A stretch of 64,000 nucleotides of DNA from Thermotoga sp. KOL6 (GTDB lineage: Bacteria; Thermotogota; Thermotogae; Thermotogales; Thermotogaceae): contig NZ_LNDE01000001.1 of assembly GCF_002866025.1 (NCBI RefSeq), positions 731,165-795,164 of the forward strand. Direction: 5' to 3'. Position numbers and translations under genes: made by a program. Shown here in pieces: positions 26,842 to 37,035 of the stretch; position 1 is the stretch's first letter; every line of letters starts with the position of its first letter. Under the pieces are notes generated by a model that was not told where the DNA came from, made no database searches, and worked only from the letters and a program-made list of their open reading frames with translations.

Positions 26842-28328
26842 AACCAATACTTGAAGTGAGAAATATACACAAAAGGTTTCCTGGTGTACACGCGCTGAAA
26901 GGAGTCAGTTTAGAATTTTACCCCGGCGAAGTACACGCGATAGTTGGAGAAAATGGTGCAGGCAAGAGCACTTTAATGAAAGTGATATCAGGGGTATATC
27001 AACCAGATGAAGGAGAGATTATCTACGAAAGGAAAAAAGTGAGATGGAATCATCCTAGCGAAGCGATAAAGGCAGGTATAGTAACGGTTTTCCAAGAACT
27101 TTCGGTTATGGACAATCTGTCTGTAGCGGAGAACATGTTCATGGGCGATGAAAGAAAAAAATTCATGTTTGTCAATTACAAAAAGATGTATGAAGAAGCG
27201 AAAAAATTTATGAAAAATGAACTCGACATAGATATAGATCCCCAGGAGAAACTCGGGAGATATTCTATAGCAATTCAGCAAATGGTAGAGATAGGAAGGG
27301 CACTGTACAAGAAAGCAAAAGTACTCATACTCGATGAACCAACATCATCACTCACACAAAAGGAAACCGAAAAACTATTCGAAGTAGTTAAAAAACTCAA
27401 AGAAAGAGGAGTGGCGGTTCTTTTCATCTCCCATCGATTGGAAGAGATCTTTGAAATATCCGACAGGGTAACTGTTCTTAGAGATGGAGAACATATAGGA
27501 ACAGATAAGACAGAAAATCTTACGAAAGAAAAAATAGTAGAAATGATGGTAGGAAGAAAATTGGAGAAGTTCTACATAAAAGAACGACATGAACCCGGAG
27601 AAGTGATATTGGAAGTGAAAAACCTTTCAGGTGAAGGCTTTGAAAATGTATCCTTTAGTCTGAGAAAAGGAGAAATTCTTGGTTTTGCAGGATTGGTAGG
27701 AGCAGGAAGAACAGAACTCATGGAGACGATATTTGGATTCAGACCGAAAAAATCCGGAGAAGTGTACGTAGAGGGGCAAAAAGTGGAAATAGATCATCCA
27801 TTGAAAGCTATAGAAAATGGTATAGGTTTCGTGCCAGAGGACAGAAAAAGGCTCGGACTTATACTCATAATGAGTATTATGCACAACGTATCGCTACCCA
27901 GTCTGGATAGGATAAAAAAAGGACCGTTCATATCCTTTAAAAGAGAAAAAGAACTCGCGGAATGGGCTATAGAAACCCTTGACATAAGACCTCCTTATCC
28001 AGACAGGAAAGTTCTATACCTTTCCGGCGGGAATCAACAAAAAGTGGTAGTAGCGAAATGGTTAGCTTTAAAACCTAAAATATTAATATTGGACGAACCA
28101 ACAAGGGGAATAGACGTGGGAGCAAAGGCAGAAATATACAAAATTATGTCGGAGCTTGCAAAAGAAGGTGTAGGAGTTATCATGGTATCTTCAGAGCTCC
28201 CGGAGATTCTCCAAATGAGTGACAGAATAGCAGTGATGAGTTTTGGAAAGCTCGCTGGTATAATCGATGCTAAGGAAGCCACTCAGGAAAAAATTATGAA
28301 GCTTGCCGCAGGTGTAGAAGTTCAATGA
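26838..28328 (+). CDS. CUT2 sugar ABC transporter ATPase (RbsA/XylG type)
   Basis: A 496-residue protein with two ABC cassettes. The first has Walker A GENGAGKSTLMK, Walker B LILDEPTSSL and a YSIAIQQMVEIGR signature region. The second has the degenerate Walker A GLVGAGRTELME usual in this class, the signature LSGGNQQKVV and Walker B LILDEPTRG. Overlaps the permease gene and is followed after 14 bases by the ROK regulator. It is the only transport ATPase in the window and belongs to the CUT2 class, so it does not serve the CUT1 permeases. Confidence 0.95.
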   Translation: MKPILEVRNIHKRFPGVHALKGVSLEFYPGEVHAIVGENGAGKSTLMKVISGVYQPDEGEIIYERKKVRWNHPSEAIKAGIVTVFQELSVMDNLSVAENMFMGDERKKFMFVNYKKMYEEAKKFMKNELDIDIDPQEKLGRYSIAIQQMVEIGRALYKKAKVLILDEPTSSLTQKETEKLFEVVKKLKERGVAVLFISHRLEEIFEISDRVTVLRDGEHIGTDKTENLTKEKIVEMMVGRKLEKFYIKERHEPGEVILEVKNLSGEGFENVSFSLRKGEILGFAGLVGAGRTELMETIFGFRPKKSGEVYVEGQKVEIDHPLKAIENGIGFVPEDRKRLGLILIMSIMHNVSLPSLDRIKKGPFISFKREKELAEWAIETLDIRPPYPDRKVLYLSGGNQQKVVVAKWLALKPKILILDEPTRGIDVGAKAEIYKIMSELAKEGVGVIMVSSELPEILQMSDRIAVMSFGKLAGIIDAKEATQEKIMKLAAGVEVQ

Positions 28329-28342
28329 AGGAGGTTGTCTAA

Positions 28343-29491
28343 TTGAAAGATATGGAAGTCTACTCTCCAAAACAAACAAGAATTATAAACAAGTTGAGAA
28401 TACTCAATATTATAAGATTCGAACCAGGTGTAACACGCAATATGATCTCGGAGAAGACGGGACTTGATCCTAGTACCGTCACAAAACTTGTAAACGAGAT
28501 GAAGAAAAAGAAGATGATTTACGAAAAAGGCATTCTGCCATCAAAACTTGGAAGACATTCCAAAAGGCTTTACGTAAACAGAGATTTTTCAAAGGCAATT
28601 GTTGTTGATCTGGGAGTAACACACTCCCTCATTGGACTTTCGTTCTTCGATGGTTCGGTGGAAGTCATCGATGAGTTCGATACACCTGATACACCCGAAG
28701 AATGTTTCAGAGTATTAACAGAACGAATATCACGATTCCCAGGCGTTTTTCCCCTCATCGTCATTGGAGTTCCCGGTTCTGTCGATAAAACTCATAAAAA
28801 GCTTGCTTTTGCTCCGAATTTGAACAGATGGCGTGATGTGAATGTGGAAAAATACTTCAAGGTTTTTGAAGTGTACCTTGAAAATGACGCAAACCTCGCC
28901 GCACTCGCCGAAACGATGAGGAACAAACACTACGGTGATAGAAAAAACATTGTTTACATACTCGTGAGAGAAGGAATAGGAGGAGGGATAGTAATCGAAG
29001 GGAAGCTCTATAGAGGATCTTTCAACGCAGCAGGCGAAATAGGTCACATGAAAATGTACGACAGAGGACCATGTTTCTGTGGAAGGATAGGATGCTGGGA
29101 AGCAAATACTTCTATTTCTCACTGCGTTCATCAATACGAGAAAGAAAAATCTCTCCCTGGGAAAACGATGTATGAGAAATTCGAAACTCTTTGCAAAATT
29201 TACGATCAAGATGAAACCGCAAAGAGAATTTTAGACGAATTCACCACCATTTTGATAGATGGCATCGTAAATCTTGTGAACATATTGAGCCCAGAGATTG
29301 TAATTGTAGGAGGAGAAGGTGTTTTTCTGCCACCGAAGATTTTTGAAAAAATAGTTTCGGAGACGAGAAGACAAGTTCATCCCATGAACAAGGAAGTGAT
29401 TGTGGAGAAGGGGAGCTTATCTAACAAAGAAGTTGTTTTGGTAGGAACATCCATTCTTTCTTCTATGATGATAAGTGAGAGGCTTGTTTAA
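28343..29491 (+). CDS. ROK-family transcriptional repressor (XylR/NagC type)
   Basis: A 382-residue protein with an N-terminal winged helix (about residues 10-70; RNMISEKTGLDPSTVTKLVNEM) and a ROK sugar-kinase-like domain with the zinc motif CFCGRIGCWE and the GEIGHM motif. TTG start 8 bases after GGAGG. As last gene of the CUT2 operon it most likely controls that importer in response to its sugar. It could also act on the bglA or cbpA promoters upstream, which have palindromes; this is unproven. A bidirectional terminator follows. Confidence 0.9.
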   Translation: MKDMEVYSPKQTRIINKLRILNIIRFEPGVTRNMISEKTGLDPSTVTKLVNEMKKKKMIYEKGILPSKLGRHSKRLYVNRDFSKAIVVDLGVTHSLIGLSFFDGSVEVIDEFDTPDTPEECFRVLTERISRFPGVFPLIVIGVPGSVDKTHKKLAFAPNLNRWRDVNVEKYFKVFEVYLENDANLAALAETMRNKHYGDRKNIVYILVREGIGGGIVIEGKLYRGSFNAAGEIGHMKMYDRGPCFCGRIGCWEANTSISHCVHQYEKEKSLPGKTMYEKFETLCKIYDQDETAKRILDEFTTILIDGIVNLVNILSPEIVIVGGEGVFLPPKIFEKIVSETRRQVHPMNKEVIVEKGSLSNKEVVLVGTSILSSMMISERLV

Positions 29492-29499
29492 AAGAAAAA

Positions 29500-29515
29500 G
29501 AGGGGGAACCCCCTC
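29500..29515. terminator. Bidirectional terminator between ROK and WD40 genes
   Basis: Stem GAGGGGG / CCCCCTC with AA centre. ATTCTTTT follows on the + strand and TTTTTCTTTT on the - strand, so it can end both convergent transcripts. It overlaps the last codon of the WD40 gene. Confidence 0.8.
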
Positions 29516-31262
29516 ATTCTTTTATCCTGAAGATTCTAATCTTTCCATCACCACACGGAACAAACAATTCGCCTTCCACAATACAAAGCTGCCCAATCTT
29601 TTGATCTGACACCTTCGAAGTTACTACCGGAGTGAGATTTGGAAAGTCAAAAACATGTAGATTTCCGTTCCATGTTCCGATGAAGGCAAGATTCTCATGC
29701 ACATAGATCGAAGATATCGGCTCCTTTAGAGAGACCTCTCTCATCTTAGATTTGTTTTCCAAATTCCAAAGAACGATTTTTCCATCTTCCCCTCCAGTTA
29801 GAAGAAGATCCCCAACCATCTGCAGTACGTTGACGTTTCCGTTGTGAGCCTTGAATGTTGTCAGCTTTTCACCAGTTTCGACATCGAAAACTTCTACGTA
29901 ACCTATCTTACCTTTAGGATCAGAATAGGATACACCGTACGCCAGAAATCTGTCATTCACATCAATAGTTTGAACAATTTCGTGACCGGTGTCAATTCGC
30001 CATATTTCTTCAAAAGATGGATAACTAAACAACGCGACACTTCCATCGTAAAAACCAACAGCTAGTTTTCCATCGTACACGGCAACATCCATGGTACTTG
30101 TAGTCCCCACTTTCACTCTTTTGACTAGTTTCCCAGTGTTCATGTTATATACCTTTACCGCGTTACTATCCAAACAAGCGAGGATCTCTTCTTCGAGAAC
30201 CATTATCTTTCTGACGGAGGAAAGAGCCTTTATCTTGCGCTTTGGAACACCTCTGTCCATATCCCACACTATTATTTCTCTGTCGTCCCCACCGCTTAAT
30301 ATAGTTTTTCGATCACTAGAAACAGCAATGGCGTTAACAGCAAGCTTGTGGCCAAACAGTGAGTATTGCAGTTCGAACTCTGAGTTCCAAACTTTCACCA
30401 CTCCATCCATTCCATAAGTTACAATTACACCATTATCTGAAGAAACGAGAAGAGCAAAATTATTGTGAGCATTTACAGATTTCACTATTTCATTCTTCTC
30501 CACGTCCAAAATAATCGCTTTATAATCATCCGTTACAAATACGAGACGTCTCTCGTCAATGAAATCGATGTCGTTTATCGTTATAACATAATCTTTTTGA
30601 AGAATTAATTTTCCATTCTGGGGATTCCATACTTTTACAGAATTCCCACCACAAGTTGCTACAAACCGACCATCATTTGAGAACACTATCTCTTTCATCC
30701 CCTCCGGGTGAGCCCTCAATGGCACAGCAAAAGAAGCATTAGAAAGGTCTTTTATCACGGCCAGACCGTTCGCCAATCCAACCACATATTTGTTCCCAAA
30801 TGTCGCTATCCGAACAACAGGTGGTCCGAAACGCTGAAGAGCAATTTCTTTTCCATCGGAAAGTGACCAGATTCTAACCGTTCCGTCGAGCGATGCGCTG
30901 AAAATTCTATCGCCAGAAATAGCAACGGACGAAACCCCCTTTTTGTGCCCTTTCAAGAATTTAATCTCGCCAGTCTCGATATTCGTCAAACCAATTGTTC
31001 CATCATCCGAAGCACTTACGACAAATTTATCTTTAAACTCCACATCGTTTACTCTGCCTCCGTGGATCTTGAAAGCCTTGAAATACGTTCCATCTTTGAA
31101 AATCACTATTTCTCCGCTTCCCGTACCAAAAATGAGATATCCATTTTCAAAACTCAATGCTGAAACATCGCTGAAACCAAGTATTTTCTCCAATTGAAAC
31201 TGTTGAGGAAAAAGTACAATCGCTGCGAGAAGGATAAAAATGATACTCATCGATCTTTTCAT
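29514..31262 (-). CDS. Secreted WD40 beta-propeller protein
   Basis: A 582-residue protein with a signal peptide (MKRSMSIIFILLAAIVLFPQ). It is made almost wholly of ~40-residue WD40-type blades: examples are SGDRIFSASLDGTVRIWSL, SGGDDREIIVWDM and TGGEDGKIVLWNL, each preceded by a GH or AH dipeptide. The length allows about 13-14 blades, i.e. two propellers. ATG start behind GGGGGTAG. It is the last gene downstream of pullulanase, separated by a hairpin. Function unknown; a scaffold or glycan/protein-binding role in the periplasm is possible. Confidence 0.82.
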   Translation of the reverse strand: MKRSMSIIFILLAAIVLFPQQFQLEKILGFSDVSALSFENGYLIFGTGSGEIVIFKDGTYFKAFKIHGGRVNDVEFKDKFVVSASDDGTIGLTNIETGEIKFLKGHKKGVSSVAISGDRIFSASLDGTVRIWSLSDGKEIALQRFGPPVVRIATFGNKYVVGLANGLAVIKDLSNASFAVPLRAHPEGMKEIVFSNDGRFVATCGGNSVKVWNPQNGKLILQKDYVITINDIDFIDERRLVFVTDDYKAIILDVEKNEIVKSVNAHNNFALLVSSDNGVIVTYGMDGVVKVWNSEFELQYSLFGHKLAVNAIAVSSDRKTILSGGDDREIIVWDMDRGVPKRKIKALSSVRKIMVLEEEILACLDSNAVKVYNMNTGKLVKRVKVGTTSTMDVAVYDGKLAVGFYDGSVALFSYPSFEEIWRIDTGHEIVQTIDVNDRFLAYGVSYSDPKGKIGYVEVFDVETGEKLTTFKAHNGNVNVLQMVGDLLLTGGEDGKIVLWNLENKSKMREVSLKEPISSIYVHENLAFIGTWNGNLHVFDFPNLTPVVTSKVSDQKIGQLCIVEGELFVPCGDGKIRIFRIKE

Positions 31263-31285
31263 ACTTTTCTACCCCCTTAGATTCA

Positions 31286-31309
31286 AAGCCCCAGCAGTTG
31301 CTGGGGCTT
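31286..31309 (-). terminator. Terminator-like hairpin after pullulanase
   Basis: An 11-bp stem AAGCCCCAGCA / TGCTGGGGCTT with a 2-base centre, followed on the - strand by TTGAATCT, lies between pulA and the WD40 gene. Partial read-through to the WD40 gene is likely because no separate promoter is evident. Confidence 0.65.
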
Positions 31310-31337
31310 CTTCTTCCTCCTTAAAACTCACCTTCCT

Positions 31338-33869
31338 TCACTCTCTGTACAGGACATACGCAGAAAGTGGCTCTAGCTTTATTGTTCCCTCTACCTCTTC
31401 TATAACATCAGTTCCCGCCCTTTGACCGTTTACGACGAGATTCCATCTTCCTTCAGGAAGCTTGTAAGTCACTTCCTTCGGATTTCCGTTGTATATAACA
31501 ATTATGTCCTTCCATGAATCACCACCTGCATGATCCTTGAGCATGAACGCTACTATCCTTCTACCACCAGGGAGAAATTCAAGATGTTTCTTTATATCTT
31601 CAGCACTCTTTAACCTGAAAGCTGGATGTTCTTTTCTAAGTTTTATGAGACCTCTGTAGTAGTTGAATACGTCTATGAACTGATACTTCCTTTGGTAGTC
31701 AAACCCATTTATTGATATCGGTGCGTTGTAGGAATTATCGTTGAAATTCTTAGTTCTACAGAAGTCCTGTCCTCCGTGAAGGAAGGCCACACCCTGCGAA
31801 GTTAAAATGATAGCCCCTGATAGTTTCTGAGCGTTCTTTAACTCCTCCTCTGTCCATTTCTTTCTCTTATCTGCTTTAGCGGCGAGATAGTTTTTGTCCC
31901 AAAGTGTGTGATTGTCGTGACAAGCGACGTAGTTGATCGTTTCCTCAGGATCAGAAGCGAAACTCTTTATGAGTTTTCCATCGTAGTTTATACTTCCAAC
32001 AACACCTCTCTTTATCTTCGTTTCCTTTCCGTATGCTCCCATTGCGAAACCTTTTACACTCGGGTTGAAGACGGATCCCCTGACAGCATCTCTGAACTCA
32101 TCGTTGAACACTGCTATGTGTGTGCCCGCAGCGTCCGACTTACCAAATCTAATAGGAGCACCCCAACCGCCCCAAGGTTCACCATAAATTATGATGTCTG
32201 GATTGATGCTGTGTAACACTTTCTCTACTTCTAGCATAGTCTTTTTATCTATGAGCCCCATTTGATCGAAACGGAAACCGTCAACGTGATATTCTCTTAC
32301 CCAATACGTAACTGTATCCACAATGAACTTTTTCATCATAGGTCTTTCGCTTGCGATAACATTACCACACCCACTTTCGTTGAGGTACGCTCCTGTTTTA
32401 TCCATTCTGTAGAAGTAGTAAGGCACCGTCTGATCGAATGCTGAAAGTTCTCCTATACCAAAAGTGTGAGGAAAGACTATATCCATGATCACACCAATAC
32501 CGTGTTTGTGAAGCGCCCTGATCATCTCCTTTACTTCCTTGATTCTTACGTAAGGATTCGCTGGATCTGTTGCGTATCTTCCCTCTGGGACCATGAAGAG
32601 ATATGGATCGTATCCCCAATTGTAATACTCTTCGAAATTCTTGTTGGTTTCATCACCAGTGTAAAAGTCGAAGAAAGGTAATATATGAACGTGCGTCACA
32701 CCGAGTTCCACAAGATGAGAAAGTCCAGTTGAAACACCACCCGGCCCTTTTGTGTTCTCCTCCGTAAGACCAAGGTAAAGGCCTCTGTGCTTCACGCCGG
32801 AATTTTCAAGTCCTGTGATGTCTGCCACGTGTATCTCGTAAATTATGGCATCCTCGTAACCATTGATATCTGGCCCTTTATCTTCTTTCCAACCTTCGGG
32901 ATTCGTTTTCGAAAGATCAACAACTGCACTCTTTTTGCTGTTAGTGTAGACTGCTTTGGAATACGGATCAACTGTTGTCCTCACTTTTCCATAACTTTCA
33001 AGTTGGTACAGATAGAAAACACCATCGAGATCACCTTCTACAATTGCTTCCCACACACCGTTGCCTTTGTACTCCATATCAACCGTTTTGTAAGGTTCTT
33101 CGTCGTCGCCACCCTTGAAAAGAAGGACTTTTGCCCATTTTGCCACCGGTGACCATACTCTGAAAATCGTCTTATCAGGAGAATAGATGGCCCCAAGATC
33201 CCCATCGTAGTAATATTCATCGAGGATTTCCATCATGATAACTCTTGCAGATTTGTATCCCTCGATCGACAATTCAACGTTCTTCCTCAAGTCTTCCTCC
33301 TTCAAAGGTTCTGCCAGAACAATTCTCACGTAGTTTGTGACGTCGACATCAGTAGGATCCGCCTTTTCTACCTTAGAAATCGGTATCTCGTTTCCGTCAA
33401 CCGTAACTTTGAAGAGATTCTTTTTCTTAGTATCAACCGGATTTGTGAGAAACGCCTCTATCACCTTATTTGAACGAGCTTGAGCAAAGAAAATTCTCGG
33501 TGAAGTGTCCGGTTTCGAATAGAAAATTTCTTCTACACCCTGGAGAATCCATATTTCCGCTTTGCCATTCTTGATCTCTACAAACCTATCTTTCGCAACA
33601 TCTTTCGCCTGCCACTCGTTCAATCTCACGATTATCCCCACCTTTGTGAGATCTAAAGGCAGTTTTACTACAGCCACTTTACCAAAATCATCTTCACCTG
33701 TAAATTGATAAGCTTTTCCTTCCTGTGATACTGGCTCCACTGGCCATATCCAAAGATTCCATCCCTCGTATTTCCCATCGTAACGATGATAATGGACTAT
33801 AATGGTCGTCTCCGAGAACACAAAGGCAGAAATTAAAAGAACCACTAATATCCAAAGTTTACTCCTCAC
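31338..33869 (-). CDS. pulA: Pullulanase (GH13_14), secreted
   Basis: An 843-residue type I pullulanase that cleaves alpha-1,6 branches of pullulan and starch. Order: signal peptide (1-19), CBM41 (about 20-105, with [18 protein letters not shown]), linker domains, CBM48 (about 210-320), the pullulanase motif YNWGYDP, and the GH13 barrel with GFRFDQMG (nucleophile Asp), IYGEPWGG (Glu) and [11 protein letters not shown] (Asp). GTG start after GAGGTGAT. It lies 24 bases downstream of the triple starch-module barrel gene in the leftward starch operon. Matches T. maritima PulA closely in length. Confidence 0.95.
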   Translation of the reverse strand: MRSKLWILVVLLISAFVFSETTIIVHYHRYDGKYEGWNLWIWPVEPVSQEGKAYQFTGEDDFGKVAVVKLPLDLTKVGIIVRLNEWQAKDVAKDRFVEIKNGKAEIWILQGVEEIFYSKPDTSPRIFFAQARSNKVIEAFLTNPVDTKKKNLFKVTVDGNEIPISKVEKADPTDVDVTNYVRIVLAEPLKEEDLRKNVELSIEGYKSARVIMMEILDEYYYDGDLGAIYSPDKTIFRVWSPVAKWAKVLLFKGGDDEEPYKTVDMEYKGNGVWEAIVEGDLDGVFYLYQLESYGKVRTTVDPYSKAVYTNSKKSAVVDLSKTNPEGWKEDKGPDINGYEDAIIYEIHVADITGLENSGVKHRGLYLGLTEENTKGPGGVSTGLSHLVELGVTHVHILPFFDFYTGDETNKNFEEYYNWGYDPYLFMVPEGRYATDPANPYVRIKEVKEMIRALHKHGIGVIMDIVFPHTFGIGELSAFDQTVPYYFYRMDKTGAYLNESGCGNVIASERPMMKKFIVDTVTYWVREYHVDGFRFDQMGLIDKKTMLEVEKVLHSINPDIIIYGEPWGGWGAPIRFGKSDAAGTHIAVFNDEFRDAVRGSVFNPSVKGFAMGAYGKETKIKRGVVGSINYDGKLIKSFASDPEETINYVACHDNHTLWDKNYLAAKADKRKKWTEEELKNAQKLSGAIILTSQGVAFLHGGQDFCRTKNFNDNSYNAPISINGFDYQRKYQFIDVFNYYRGLIKLRKEHPAFRLKSAEDIKKHLEFLPGGRRIVAFMLKDHAGGDSWKDIIVIYNGNPKEVTYKLPEGRWNLVVNGQRAGTDVIEEVEGTIKLEPLSAYVLYRE

Positions 33870-33893
33870 ATCAGATCACCTCACTCAACTTTA

Positions 33894-35870
33894 TTAGAAA
33901 GTTACTTCACCATGGAAATTCAAGAATATATTCTTATAAGCATCGTAAGTGACTCCTAGCCTTGCTTTTGCTGTATCGTTTCTGAGTTCACCGAAAACAG
34001 TTATCTTGTCAGGGTCCTCTTCAAAGTTGTTGTAGTCACCGTACCTGTAAGCAACTCCAAGGGCGTACGTCTCTTTAAAAACATATGACGCACTCACGGT
34101 GTAGGTGTTGTTGTTGAAATTGTAGTTTCCGTAAAGTTCCAAGTCGAAAACGCGCATTTTCCCTTCGAGGAAACCTTTCTCAGATTCTGATGTCTTCGAA
34201 TAGCAGAGATACGTCAAGTCGAAAACATCGTTTTCAGAGGTGACGTTCACAAAGAACAACGGAGTCCCTGGGAAAGTCACTCCAGCCCAAACGGTGTTTT
34301 TCGTCCCAAAAACATCGAAGGAAAAAAATCCAGAGATACTCTCCGTTTCTGCTCCAAACAAGTAATTCACACCAAAGTATGCACCAAAATTTCCTGTTGA
34401 GGCACCTACTAAAAATCTATCCTTTGTTGCATCTGTATCAAACCCTACATCTGCAAGCATCTTAACTTGGGAGAAAGACACTTCAGCTCCAAAACCTGTG
34501 CCATGGAACTGTGCGTTGAACGGAAACTCACCAAGAATGGGAGTGTTGTAATGACCTACTACTCTAAATCCTTCTGTTCCTGCATAGATCAATCCACTCT
34601 GTAAAAAAGAGCCGGTAGGTTCGAATGTGAGATATGCCTTCAGAAGATCCGTGCTCACACCGAGTGTCAGTTGGTGAGATCCAGCCAACGACTTTAGAAT
34701 GGTATCTGTTGCATATTCGTATTCCAAATCAATCGTGTACTTTCCGAAAAAAGGAACGGTTCCTTCGGATTTCTCTTCGAGAGGCTTTATAACAAGTTCA
34801 CCATCTTGTTCCTCAAGTTTGAACGCACCATTTTTTCCTCCAAAACCATCTGGAACATAAGAAGGAGCATAAGGATCTTCTTGCCATACTTGATTCCCAG
34901 AGATGATGAAGACGTACTTGTACTGATAAGTTCCTGGATCTAGCTTGATTTCAGCAACCCAATAATCGCCTACCCTCTCCATAGGATTGGCGTTTGTACT
35001 CCAATTGTTGAAACTACCTGCAACATACGCTTCCGAAGCGTCTGGTTTCTTCACAACAAAGACAACATATCCATCCCGAACACTCACACCCTCTTTAAAA
35101 CTTTCTTCGACTTTCTCAGACGCTGTTGGTTCGCTAATTGCTGTTTCTTCCACGGGTGATTTAACCTTCAAAACGCCGTCCTCTTCATAGACTTCGAACA
35201 CTCCGTTTTTTCCACCAAAACCATCGTCTACAAAGGCGAAAGCGTTCGGATCGGTTACCCATTCCTCACCGTTCACAACGAACTTATATTCGTATATACC
35301 AGGGCCAAGTTCGAGAACTCCTTCCCACCACCCATCACCTATCTGGTACATTTCTATCTCTTCGGAGTTCCAATTGTTGAAACTACCTGCAATTGTTACG
35401 TATTCCGCATCCGGATTGTAGTATCTCAAAACAACCACATTGTCTTCAACAAAGATCGTATCTTTTCTGTTCGGGTTGGGCTCGTATTTCTTTTCACCTC
35501 CTTTCTTTTCAGGACCAACGATGAACAGTTCTCCCTCTTTCTCAACAAGAGTGAATATTCCGTTGTATCCTCCAAAACCATCATCTACGTATCCTGGAGC
35601 ATTCGGGTCTTCCCTCCACATGGTTCCATCTATAACGTATTTATATTGATAAGTTCCCGGTTCCAATTCCAACTCTACTCTCCAAAGTCCTGGCTCCACT
35701 TCCTCCATTGGAAGAGCCGTTGGGCTCCAGTTGTTGAAGGTTCCTGCCAGATAAACTACTTTCGCTCCTTCCCATTCGAACGTGAAGACAACTTTGCCGT
35801 TTTCAACAAAAACATCTGAAAAAGCAAATACACTCAACAACAAAGTGATCAGCACTAGAATCTTTTTCAT
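33894..35870 (-). CDS. Toga outer-membrane barrel protein with three starch-binding E-set (CBM48-like) modules
   Basis: A 658-residue protein with a signal peptide (MKKILVLITLLLSVFAFS). Three homologous modules follow at about 25-118, 140-235 and 262-362, each with the AG-x-FNNW motif, a GxYxYKYV strand and a DGFGGxNG loop, the pattern of CBM48/AMPK-beta glycogen-binding domains. From about 375 to the C terminus are alternating amphipathic strands ending in a terminal Phe (HGEVTF), as in outer-membrane beta-barrels. I infer that three starch-binding heads are tethered to a barrel in the toga. It sits in one operon with AmyA and pullulanase. The barrel assignment is inferred from pattern only. 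Confidence 0.75.
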   Translation of the reverse strand: MKKILVLITLLLSVFAFSDVFVENGKVVFTFEWEGAKVVYLAGTFNNWSPTALPMEEVEPGLWRVELELEPGTYQYKYVIDGTMWREDPNAPGYVDDGFGGYNGIFTLVEKEGELFIVGPEKKGGEKKYEPNPNRKDTIFVEDNVVVLRYYNPDAEYVTIAGSFNNWNSEEIEMYQIGDGWWEGVLELGPGIYEYKFVVNGEEWVTDPNAFAFVDDGFGGKNGVFEVYEEDGVLKVKSPVEETAISEPTASEKVEESFKEGVSVRDGYVVFVVKKPDASEAYVAGSFNNWSTNANPMERVGDYWVAEIKLDPGTYQYKYVFIISGNQVWQEDPYAPSYVPDGFGGKNGAFKLEEQDGELVIKPLEEKSEGTVPFFGKYTIDLEYEYATDTILKSLAGSHQLTLGVSTDLLKAYLTFEPTGSFLQSGLIYAGTEGFRVVGHYNTPILGEFPFNAQFHGTGFGAEVSFSQVKMLADVGFDTDATKDRFLVGASTGNFGAYFGVNYLFGAETESISGFFSFDVFGTKNTVWAGVTFPGTPLFFVNVTSENDVFDLTYLCYSKTSESEKGFLEGKMRVFDLELYGNYNFNNNTYTVSASYVFKETYALGVAYRYGDYNNFEEDPDKITVFGELRNDTAKARLGVTYDAYKNIFLNFHGEVTF

Positions 35871-35885
35871 GCTCTACGCACCTCC

Positions 35886-37025
35886 TTACCACCACGTTGA
35901 AAATTCGAAAGTGAATTTCTTTACGAAATTCACGTTGTTGGAGAAATCACCGTCTCCAAGAGCCAACTTGAATTCTGAATTACCCGAAGAAAGCTTGAGT
36001 TCGTAATAAGCGGTATAAGCTTCCGTGTAAAGTGTGTTCAAATACTGCCACTTCGCAAAGAAGTTCATATTTCCAAAAGATCTCGAAAGTTCTGCATAGA
36101 AAACTTCACCCAGTGAAGTGGTGGAATCGTGAGCTGGTTTTCCAAAGGAATAGGACACTTTTCCATTGAATCCTATGAAATTGAAATTCTTTCCAACCTC
36201 TAGCTTGAAATCATCCCAGTTCAGTATGTCAGCATCGATTCTCGTTCCTTGCTTCCAAACTTTGAACCACACATCTCCTTTCGAGTATTCCAAACCATAC
36301 TTTGGAATTTGATCCTTCCACTTGTAATCGAACCAAAGTTTGAAGTCTCCCAAAGTGGTCCAGAGGTTGACAAGTGTATCCCCTTTTATAGAGTAGTCAT
36401 TCACAAAGCTACAATAATCAAGATGAGTTTCCGATCCCACACCTGTAATTCTGATTCCGTGCTTCCAATCCGATGTGGAAACTCCGACCATGTAAAACAA
36501 ATTGTTCACGTCTGCTTTTTCCAAGTAACTAGCACCTAGCTCTCCAAAGTAGCGAAGATTTGGCTCCCACGAAAAGTCAAAATAAACATCGTTCACAGTA
36601 TTTCTTTTTCCCAACATGGTACTAAAGAAAAAGTTAGATATGTTGCCCCTATACTGGAGATAGAGCACATCACCTGTTGTAACAGCCCTGAAGCCGAACG
36701 CTTGCAATTCAATACCGTTTCTTCCAGAAGATATGTTGTATACCCCTAACCAATCTCCCGTCGAACCGAACACTCTGTTGTAGTAAGCACTTAAATCCAT
36801 CGTATCTGTGTCGAGTTTTATGTAACCCGAATCTAATCTCAAATCCTTTGTTGTAAACTCTCCGGAAAGGTTGGAACCAGAGAGATAAAGTTCAGAATAG
36901 CTACTGCCAACCTGTGAGTCCAAGTCGTAGTTGTAACCTATCTTCAAAGAATCGGACGGCGAGAACGCGAAAGAAAGAGAGAACAAAAAGATCACTAAGC
37001 TTGTAAATGAGAGTACCTTTCTCAC
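35886..37025 (-). CDS. Probable toga outer-membrane beta-barrel protein
   Basis: A 379-residue protein with a signal peptide ending near LSFAFS. The mature part is a succession of short amphipathic beta strands rich in Tyr, Trp, Phe and Gly with no cysteine cluster and an aromatic C terminus (FEFSTWW), the signature of an outer-membrane barrel. GTG at 37025 is preferred because it is 8 bases after GAGG; ATG at 37031 is the alternative. It lies between the starch-module barrel and a lipoprotein gene with almost no spacing. I infer a maltodextrin porin or a barrel partner; no named family is recognised. Confidence 0.65.
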   Translation of the reverse strand: MRKVLSFTSLVIFLFSLSFAFSPSDSLKIGYNYDLDSQVGSSYSELYLSGSNLSGEFTTKDLRLDSGYIKLDTDTMDLSAYYNRVFGSTGDWLGVYNISSGRNGIELQAFGFRAVTTGDVLYLQYRGNISNFFFSTMLGKRNTVNDVYFDFSWEPNLRYFGELGASYLEKADVNNLFYMVGVSTSDWKHGIRITGVGSETHLDYCSFVNDYSIKGDTLVNLWTTLGDFKLWFDYKWKDQIPKYGLEYSKGDVWFKVWKQGTRIDADILNWDDFKLEVGKNFNFIGFNGKVSYSFGKPAHDSTTSLGEVFYAELSRSFGNMNFFAKWQYLNTLYTEAYTAYYELKLSSGNSEFKLALGDGDFSNNVNFVKKFTFEFSTWW

Positions 37026-37035
37026 ATTCATCACC

